Below, one piece after another: positions 58,444 through 64,000 of a DNA stretch of 64,000 nt. The stretch is taken from contig DYIU01000001.1 in the NCBI GenBank assembly GCA_020723485.1, forward strand, positions 186,001-250,000, written 5' to 3'. The translations under genes and the position numbers were made by a program. Under the pieces are notes generated by a model that saw only the letters and a program-made list of their open reading frames with translations, did not search any database and was not told the origin of the DNA. Source of the stretch: Acidimicrobium ferrooxidans. Its GTDB lineage: Bacteria > Actinomycetota > Geothermincolia > Fen-727 > Anoxymicrobiaceae. Positions within the stretch are counted from its first letter, which is position 1. Each line of letters begins with the position of its first letter.

Positions 58444-58818
58444 TTGCTCCCGTACGACAGTTTCCTCATCGACGGACCATGGCTGCTCAGCATCGGGTGG
58501 ATACTGGGCAAGATAGTCAACAAGGTCGCCTCGGACGAGGACCAGAACAAGAAGGCCAAGCTGCTCCTCAGCGTGGCGACGATCGCCATCTTCTACATCA
58601 CCAGCGTATCGCTCTACTTCAACCTGGAGTGGACCCGCTGGATATGGGAGATGTGCGGAGCCGAATCCGGCCGCGACTGGATGATAAACAGCGGCGTGTT
58701 CAACTTCGACCACGAGAACGTCAGCGCCAAGGGACACGCGATCGCGGCGTTCATGTTCCTGACCTACCCGGTCTGGTTGAAGGCTGGTTTCGCCGCAGCT
58801 GACAGGAAGAAGGGCTGA
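58444..58818 (+). CDS. Small membrane protein
   Basis: A 124-residue protein with hydrophobic helices near residues 10-25, 42-62 and 98-116 and a WTRWIWEMCGAESGRDWM loop between. The TTG at 58444 is preferred because AGAAGGGG lies eight bases upstream; the GTGs at 58435 and 58438 lie too close to it. The family is unknown. It lies upstream of purC, separated by a strong hairpin. Confidence 0.65.
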   Translation: MLPYDSFLIDGPWLLSIGWILGKIVNKVASDEDQNKKAKLLLSVATIAIFYITSVSLYFNLEWTRWIWEMCGAESGRDWMINSGVFNFDHENVSAKGHAIAAFMFLTYPVWLKAGFAAADRKKG

Positions 58819-58859
58819 TCCGGGCAACGCAGAAAAGCTCATTCGACAGCCGGGCGTAA

Positions 58860-58889
58860 TTACCCGGGGCAGCGCGCTGTCCCGGGTAA
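58860..58889. terminator. Palindromic hairpin before purC
   Basis: TTACCCGGGGCAGC pairs with GCTGTCCCGGGTAA over 14 positions (one G-T) around a 2-nt centre. It lies between the membrane protein and purC and is followed by ATCTTC, so it could terminate the first or control the second. Confidence 0.5.
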
Positions 58890-58906
58890 ATCTTCAAGGG
58901 GGCGGA

Positions 58907-59788
58907 ATGGAAGTCATAACCGAAACCGGGTTCCTGGGGATGCCTCTGTTCAGGCAGGGGAAAGTCCGCGACATCTACGAGGTGGGTGACGACCTCCTTA
59001 TCATCAGCACCGACCGCATCTCGGCGTTCGACGTCATCATGGAGCAGGGGATCCCGGGCAAGGGCGCTGTGCTCAACCGCCTGGCGGAGTTCTGGTTCAA
59101 CCGGACCGCGGACATCGTGGATAACCACATGATAACGACGGACGTGGACGAGCTGCCGGCGGAGTTCCGAAGGCACGCGGAACTGCTGAGGGACCGCTCG
59201 ATGCTGGTTCGCCGCGCCGAGCCGCTGCCCGTCGAGTGCGTGGTAAGGGGATACCTTGCGGGGAGCGGTTGGAAGGACTACATGTCGACCGGCGCGATAT
59301 GCGGCATCGACCTCCCTGAAGGGATGAAGCAGGCCGACCGGCTCCCGGAGCCGATATTCACGCCTGCGACGAAGGCGGAGCTGGGGGACCACGACGAGAA
59401 CATACCTTTCGACGAGGTCGCCCGGCAGCTCGGCGAAGGGATGGGGGAGCGTCTCAAAGAGCTCAGCCTGGAGCTTTACTCGCGCGGCAGCGAGGTCGCC
59501 GAATCGCGCCACGTTATCCTGGCGGATACGAAATTCGAGTTCGGCGATCGAAGCGGCGGGCTCCTGCTGATAGACGAGATACTCACGCCGGACTCATCGA
59601 GGTTCTGGCCCAGGGACTCATGGGAGCCGGGACATGACCAGGTCAACCTTGACAAGCAGGTCCTCAGGGACTGGCTGGAGACGCTCGACTGGGACAAGAG
59701 GCCGCCGCCGCCCGAGCTTCCGCCCGAGATAATCGAGCAGACGGCAGAGCGCTACCAGTACATCCGAAAGGTCCTGCTCGAAGCTTAG
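58907..59788 (+). CDS. purC: SAICAR synthase
   Basis: A 293-residue enzyme of purine synthesis that joins aspartate to CAIR with ATP, giving SAICAR. GKVRDIYEVGDDLLIISTDRISAFD is the N-terminal ATP-binding signature, VECVVRGYLAGSGW the CAIR region, and ADTKFEFG plus LIDEILTPDSSRFW the metal and nucleotide segments. The length fits the longer bacterial type. AAGGGGG precedes the ATG. No other purine gene adjoins it. It converges with a lipoprotein gene (4-bp gap). Confidence 0.96.
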   Translation: MEVITETGFLGMPLFRQGKVRDIYEVGDDLLIISTDRISAFDVIMEQGIPGKGAVLNRLAEFWFNRTADIVDNHMITTDVDELPAEFRRHAELLRDRSMLVRRAEPLPVECVVRGYLAGSGWKDYMSTGAICGIDLPEGMKQADRLPEPIFTPATKAELGDHDENIPFDEVARQLGEGMGERLKELSLELYSRGSEVAESRHVILADTKFEFGDRSGGLLLIDEILTPDSSRFWPRDSWEPGHDQVNLDKQVLRDWLETLDWDKRPPPPELPPEIIEQTAERYQYIRKVLLEA

Positions 59789-59792
59789 TCAC

Positions 59793-60275
59793 CTACTGCT
59801 GAGGGACGGTGCCGCCGCCGAGAGCGATCTTTGTCTTTCCGGGGTGGTCGTACTGGTCCACCCCGATCGTGACCATCTTTATCGTCGAGCCGTCCCGGTA
59901 AGTTATCATCACGGCCGGGTTCTCGCCCTCGGACATGGATATCTCGTTGTACTCCGGCTTGCCGGACAGTTCCTCCTTGTACCAGGCGATGACCTCGTCG
60001 GCGCCATCGTCGCTCCAGAGGACGGCCGCCGAAGTGGTCCCTCCCGACTCGGAGAGGTTGATCCGCCCCTCGGAGGTGGAGCCGGGGTACACGGGGATAC
60101 CGATCTCCTCCTCGGTGGGGGTCTCGGTATCGATGCTGAGGCTCCCCTTCTCCGTGTCGACCTCGACCTTCCCCTCGCCGGTCTCGACAGACACTTTCCC
60201 GTTGCCGCACCCGGAAAGCGCGGCCGTGCCGGCCACAAGCGCTATGGCAAGCGCCACGATCAGAAACCGTCTCAT
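59793..60275 (-). CDS. Small acidic lipoprotein
   Basis: A 160-residue lipoprotein with lipobox ALSGC (Cys22 by the ATG at 60275, which follows GGAGGAGG). A charged beta-rich repeat (KVSVETGEGKVEVDTEKGSLSIDT) precedes IPVYPGSTSEGRINLSES...DEVIAWYKEELSGKPEY, a segment typical of proteins that measure 'YPGA' type surface domains. The function is unknown. It is divergent from the DUF3068 gene. Confidence 0.78.
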   Translation of the reverse strand: MRRFLIVALAIALVAGTAALSGCGNGKVSVETGEGKVEVDTEKGSLSIDTETPTEEEIGIPVYPGSTSEGRINLSESGGTTSAAVLWSDDGADEVIAWYKEELSGKPEYNEISMSEGENPAVMITYRDGSTIKMVTIGVDQYDHPGKTKIALGGGTVPQQ

Positions 60276-60295
60276 CAGTCCTCCTCCAGTAGCCG

Positions 60296-60324
60296 GTGCC
60301 ATCGTCTTTCACCTGAATTATAAT
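60296..60324 (+). promoter_or_regulatory. Predicted promoter of the DUF3068/MMPL pair
   Basis: GTGCCA (60296-60301), 17-bp spacer, TATAAT (60319-60324), 28 bases before the ATG at 60352. Confidence 0.5.
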
Positions 60325-60351
60325 CTGGTTTCACGGAAAAAGCGGGCAAAG

Positions 60352-61557
60352 ATGGCGAAGGCGAGAAACGCGGTCGGGAATATCCTGGTGCTGGCAGGCG
60401 TAGGCATGGTTCTCTTCGCGCTCCTCTGGTGGGGCGTCGCCGTGCGGCGGATCGCCGTTTTCCCCTCAGGGTTCGACCTCGAGACCCCCAGCGAGGGCAC
60501 CGTGACCAGGCTCGCGGCAAAGCACGGGATGTTGATGCTGTCCCCGGGCCAGAAAGAGGAATTCGGACTCGGCAGGTCCCTTTCCTCGATGGACGGCGAC
60601 TACCGGTCGGACATCGCGGTCGTGCAGGAGACCATCAAGGCGGAAGGCCCCGCGCCCTTCGGCCTCGACCTGTCGCAGCAGAACGTCTACGTGATGAACC
60701 GCCGCTCCTGCGAGAACGTGGAGAGCAGCATGTCGACCACTGCCGGGGAGGTGGTCGACCGCTCGGGCAGCTGGTCCATCAACTTCCCGTTCGGCGCGAA
60801 GAAGGAGAGCCGCAACATCTTCGATAACTGCGTTGGCTCCTCGTTCTCGGTCCATTACGTGAGGCCGTCCAGCGCTGACGGCGTCGCCACCTACCTGTTC
60901 AGAGGCTCACACGGGTTCCGCCCGCTCCTGGGCTATGTCGCTGAATCGATGGGGCTGCCCCCGCAGACGACCTACGGGGAGTTGAAAGCCGAGCTCCTGG
61001 CGATGGGCCTGCCCGTAGACGAGCTGGTGAGGAACGCCTCTCCGGGGCTCACCGCCGAGGAGAGGGCGGCGTTCGAACAGTTCCCCGACTCGAGAACGGT
61101 GTCCTTGAACTACAGCGCCAAAACGGAATGGGAAGCGGAAGTCGAGCCGGTGACCGGGACTATAGTGAACTTGAGGAACAGCGTTACGCACATCTACGTC
61201 AATACCGACGTGCAGACGTTCCTGCCCCTGTTCGAGATACTGGCGAACCGCTCTGAGGACCCGGCGGTGCTGCAGTACCTCAGCCAGGTCGACCAGCAGA
61301 AGCTCACGGAGCCCAAAGAGCTGTACCGGGTCGAATACCGCTGGACGACCCGGGCGGTGCGAAACGCGACGGACTACGCCGGCCCCAGGGTCGCGCCGAT
61401 GCGTTTCGTGACCAGCTACCTGATGACGATGATGCTGCTGCTGGGCGCCGCATTCTTCGTGGGCGGATTCGTCGTTCGAAGGAAAGAGCACCGCTCGGCG
61501 GTGGAGACGGTCATTTTCGATGATGGAGCTGAGGCGGGTGAAGAGGAAGGGCCCTGA
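60352..61557 (+). CDS. DUF3068 (PorA-like) membrane protein
   Basis: A 401-residue protein with an N-terminal helix (about 8-30), a large outside domain and a C-terminal helix (about 358-380) followed by a charged tail. VYVMNRRSCENV, INFPFGAKKESRNIFD and VEYRWTTRAVRNATDYA match DUF3068, a family nearly restricted to Actinomycetota. The function is unknown, possibly envelope transport. It overlaps the MMPL gene by 38 bases, which indicates one transcript and a joint role. Confidence 0.88.
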   Translation: MAKARNAVGNILVLAGVGMVLFALLWWGVAVRRIAVFPSGFDLETPSEGTVTRLAAKHGMLMLSPGQKEEFGLGRSLSSMDGDYRSDIAVVQETIKAEGPAPFGLDLSQQNVYVMNRRSCENVESSMSTTAGEVVDRSGSWSINFPFGAKKESRNIFDNCVGSSFSVHYVRPSSADGVATYLFRGSHGFRPLLGYVAESMGLPPQTTYGELKAELLAMGLPVDELVRNASPGLTAEERAAFEQFPDSRTVSLNYSAKTEWEAEVEPVTGTIVNLRNSVTHIYVNTDVQTFLPLFEILANRSEDPAVLQYLSQVDQQKLTEPKELYRVEYRWTTRAVRNATDYAGPRVAPMRFVTSYLMTMMLLLGAAFFVGGFVVRRKEHRSAVETVIFDDGAEAGEEEGP

Positions 61558-63895
61558 CCTCAGGACCAGGGTCCTGAGCTGGACAGGCAAGGTCGGCACG
61601 CGGCACTGGAAGCTGGTGCTGCTTCTGGTGCTGCTCTCGCTCGTGGGCTGTATCTTCGCCATCAGCACGCTCCAGATCACCACCCGCTATGTCGACCTCC
61701 TCCCCCAGGACCACGACGCGGTCAAGAACTACTTCAAGGCGCTGGAGAAGTTCGGGGGCACTGACTACTTGACCGTGATGATCGACGCGAAAGACGCCGA
61801 GCAGGCGCGGTCCACCGCCGACGAGGTCGCGAAGAAGCTCGAGGAGACCGGCGACTTCAGGTACCTCCAGTACAGGGCCGACCTTCCCCAGTTCGAGCGC
61901 TACGGGCTGCTCTTCCTCGACAAGGAGACCCTCAATCAGATGGACGTCCTCCTCTCCGAGAGGAACTACGATGAGCTGTACAAACTCGCCCAGTCCTTCA
62001 TGAAGCTGCGCGAGGAGCTCTCGCAGACTTTCGGCGGCGGAATCAGCCTGGACGAGCAGGGCTACTTCACGAGCGAGGACGGCAGGTCAGCCCTGATAAT
62101 AGCGCGCCCGGACTTCAGCGCCGACGACGCGAAGAAGCTGTCCCCCTTCGGGAAGAAGATGGACGAGCTCGCGGCCTCCATCGAGAAGAAGAACCCGGGC
62201 ACGAGGATCCGGCTCTCCGGGAACTACACCTTCCAGTACGAGCAGAAAATCGTCGTCAATCGCGACGTACTGCTGGTCGGCCTCATCGCGCTGCTGGTCA
62301 TCATCATCGTGCTAGGTGTAGCGTTCAGGAGCGCCACTACGCCGTTTATAGCCGTAGCGTCGCTGGGGGTGGGCGTTGCCTGGACACTCGCTTTTACGCG
62401 CCTCACGGTCAAGTCACTCAACACGGTTTCGTCGGTCTTCGCCGCGGTGCTGATGGGCATTGGCATCGAGTACGGCATCGCCCTGCTCTCCCGCTACCAG
62501 GAGGAGCGGGAACGGGGACGCGGCATCGAGGAGGCGTTCGTAAACTCCCTGGCTAACACCGGCAAGGGCATAATCACGGGTGCGCTGACCACGGCGGGCG
62601 CCTTCTACGCCATCGTATTCTCCGAGTTCAAGGCCATGCAGGACATGGGGCTGGTGCTCGGGACAGGCGTCCTCTGCGTGCTGCTCTCGACGTTCTTCGT
62701 GATGCCGGCGCTCGTCACGATGAAGGAGCGCCTCCTGCCGTACAAGCCGAGGTCGCTCGACGAAGAGTCGGGCGTCATGCGCAGGGAAGGCAGGCTTGTG
62801 GCCAGGCGTCCGTGGTGGGTGATAGGGGCGGCGATGGCGCTCACCCTGGGCCTCGGGGTGAGCGCCGTCTTCATCAAGTACGAGAGCAACATCAAGAAGG
62901 TGCAGCCCCGCGGAATGAAGGTCACAGAGGCCGAGGAAAGGCTGCTCGACAAGTTCGGCATAGGTACTGATTTTGTGATGGTGCTCTCCAGCAACGAGGC
63001 GGCCATGAGGGAAGACACCGAGAAACTCTCGGAGCTCTCGAGCGTGCGCGCGGTGGAGTCACTGGCGACGATAATCCCCTCCGACCAGCTCAGCAAGCTG
63101 GTGCTTATGTCGCGCATCAAGACGAAGATCGAGGGGATAAACCCCCAGTGGCTCACCTTCGTGCCCGCCAACATGCTGGGCATCCTCACGGACATCGGCT
63201 CAGATACCCTGACCGTCGACAAGCTCCCCCGGGACGCGCTCGAGAAATACGTGTCCTCCGACGGCACCTATGCCACCTACGTGTACCCGAAGAAGAACAT
63301 GGCCGAGGAGAAGAACGTAACCGAGTTCCTGGACCAGGTTAGGTCGGTCTCGACGGACGCCATCGGATTCCCGGTGATAGTCCAGGACATCCTGGAATCC
63401 ACACGGAAGGGCCTGAGCGACACGACGCTCCTGTCGGCGGTGGTAGTGCTGCTGATGGTGGTCATCGATTTCCAGAAGCTGCTGCCCACCCTGCTTGCCG
63501 TGCTGCCCCTCCTGTTCGCGATGGTCTGGATGGTCGGCGCGTTCAACCTCTTAGGCATGAAGTTCAACATCGTTAACATCGCGGTCACCCCGATGATACT
63601 CGGTATCGGCGTCGACTTCGGCGTCTATGTCCTTCACCGGTATGAGGAGGAGCACGAGGCCGGAGGCGAGGCTGTCACCTCCACCCTTGCCCACACCGGC
63701 AAAGCGATAATCGTCTCGGGGATCACGGTCCTGTCCGCGTTCGCGGCCCTGATGCTGGCGCGGTACCAGGGCCTTTCGTCGCTGGGGCTCGCCGCGGTCC
63801 TGGGCATCGGCTCCGCGGTGATAATATCCGTCACGCTCCTTCCCGCGATACTGCGGGTGCTGGAGAGGAAACGCAAGAAGGGCCGCGCCTTCTAA
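61520..63895 (+). CDS. MMPL/RND-family exporter (HpnN-like)
   Basis: A 791-residue transporter with about 12 transmembrane helices arranged as two similar halves: TM1, a large outside loop, then five helices in each half. Repeated MMPL motifs are GIGIEYGIALLSRYQEERERG and GIGVDFGVYVLHRYEEEHEAG, which contain the proton-relay acidic residues. It resembles exporters of lipids such as mycolate-type MmpL or hopanoid HpnN. The ATG at 61520 overlaps the DUF3068 gene; a GTG at 61538 is an alternative. It probably works with the DUF3068 partner to move a lipid outward. Confidence 0.9.
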   Translation: MMELRRVKRKGPDLRTRVLSWTGKVGTRHWKLVLLLVLLSLVGCIFAISTLQITTRYVDLLPQDHDAVKNYFKALEKFGGTDYLTVMIDAKDAEQARSTADEVAKKLEETGDFRYLQYRADLPQFERYGLLFLDKETLNQMDVLLSERNYDELYKLAQSFMKLREELSQTFGGGISLDEQGYFTSEDGRSALIIARPDFSADDAKKLSPFGKKMDELAASIEKKNPGTRIRLSGNYTFQYEQKIVVNRDVLLVGLIALLVIIIVLGVAFRSATTPFIAVASLGVGVAWTLAFTRLTVKSLNTVSSVFAAVLMGIGIEYGIALLSRYQEERERGRGIEEAFVNSLANTGKGIITGALTTAGAFYAIVFSEFKAMQDMGLVLGTGVLCVLLSTFFVMPALVTMKERLLPYKPRSLDEESGVMRREGRLVARRPWWVIGAAMALTLGLGVSAVFIKYESNIKKVQPRGMKVTEAEERLLDKFGIGTDFVMVLSSNEAAMREDTEKLSELSSVRAVESLATIIPSDQLSKLVLMSRIKTKIEGINPQWLTFVPANMLGILTDIGSDTLTVDKLPRDALEKYVSSDGTYATYVYPKKNMAEEKNVTEFLDQVRSVSTDAIGFPVIVQDILESTRKGLSDTTLLSAVVVLLMVVIDFQKLLPTLLAVLPLLFAMVWMVGAFNLLGMKFNIVNIAVTPMILGIGVDFGVYVLHRYEEEHEAGGEAVTSTLAHTGKAIIVSGITVLSAFAALMLARYQGLSSLGLAAVLGIGSAVIISVTLLPAILRVLERKRKKGRAF

Positions 63896-63897
63896 AC

Positions 63898-63974
63898 TCG
63901 GGTCAGGTCATTTTGTTGGATGGTCCCTTAGTTGACTGACACCCGTCGAAATCCAATGAAATGACCTGACGCCG
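63898..63974. repeat. REP-like palindrome pair
   Basis: Arms 63898-63921 and 63951-63974 contain GTCAGGTCATTTTGTTGGAT and its near complement (a few mismatches) around a 29-nt loop. It follows the MMPL stop. The last bases of the window (AAAGAGCCGGGG) look like the start of another hairpin, cut by the edge. Confidence 0.65.
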
Positions 63975-64000
63975 ATGTAAATTCCATCAAAGAGCCGGGG

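Noticed and set aside
58301-58516. 71-residue plus-strand frame before the small membrane protein
   Set aside because: It has no ribosome site, overlaps the start of the 58444 gene in another frame and shows no conserved-looking segment.

Overview
The window is a GC-rich, densely packed bacterial chromosome segment of about 62 genes, three intact tRNA genes and many small palindromes. I see no plasmid, phage or replication-origin signature. A deep-branching Actinomycetota lineage (Geothermincolia-like) fits best. The support is a DUF3068 protein, a class E-like sortase with an LPXTG substrate, several Sec-secreted proteins carrying a repeated AEGT...QNP...AERxMYF module, high GC, and frequent GTG/TTG starts. 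The placement is inference only.

Layout. 1-4961: two tandem, paralogous, very large secreted repeat proteins, the first cut by the window edge. 5019-11492: small enzymes, an MFS exporter, an orphan sensor kinase, an SDR, a zinc-ribbon membrane protein and a PadR repressor with a clear promoter/operator. 11600-15902: a translationally coupled operon of an ornithine-cyclodeaminase-like (LOR/SDH, TIGR00300-type) protein with two Fe-S proteins, then a QueG-like Fe-S protein. 15909-20172: small enzymes and membrane proteins, including a membrane M28 peptidase. 20266-25417: acyl-CoA ligase, HSL-type esterase, SCP2-type thiolase and two membrane proteins. 25623-29888: another repeat surface protein, an M1 lipoprotein peptidase, a stand-alone receiver and a flavoprotein. 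30086-36439: a TetR-led redox operon (small helical protein, two FAD oxidases around a CCG Fe-S subunit, then an SDR). 36466-46954: zinc-ribbon protein, lipoprotein hydrolase, sugar-modifying genes, hydrolase, tRNA-Ser(CGA) with tRNA debris, a second stand-alone receiver, nitronate monooxygenase and tadA.

47158-54422 is the most interesting block. A six-gene operon encodes a lipoprotein and several short single-anchor proteins with long helical ectodomains, ending in a 59-aa two-helix membrane protein and a canonical terminator. It is divergent from an LPXTG protein and followed by an ECF sigma factor fused to its own membrane anchor and ectodomain, then a class E-like sortase overlapped by a helical partner gene. 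I infer a self-contained cell-envelope assembly with its own sigma factor and sortase.

54541-64000: DUF2804 protein, tRNA-Arg, an immunity-like protein, a REP-associated Y1 transposase, tRNA-Ser(GCT) with duplicated fragments, membrane proteins, purC, a lipoprotein, and a DUF3068/MMPL pair. Copies of a palindrome with core GGGGTCAGGTCACTTTGTTG occur in intergenic positions through the window. The Y1 transposase is the obvious candidate for having spread them.
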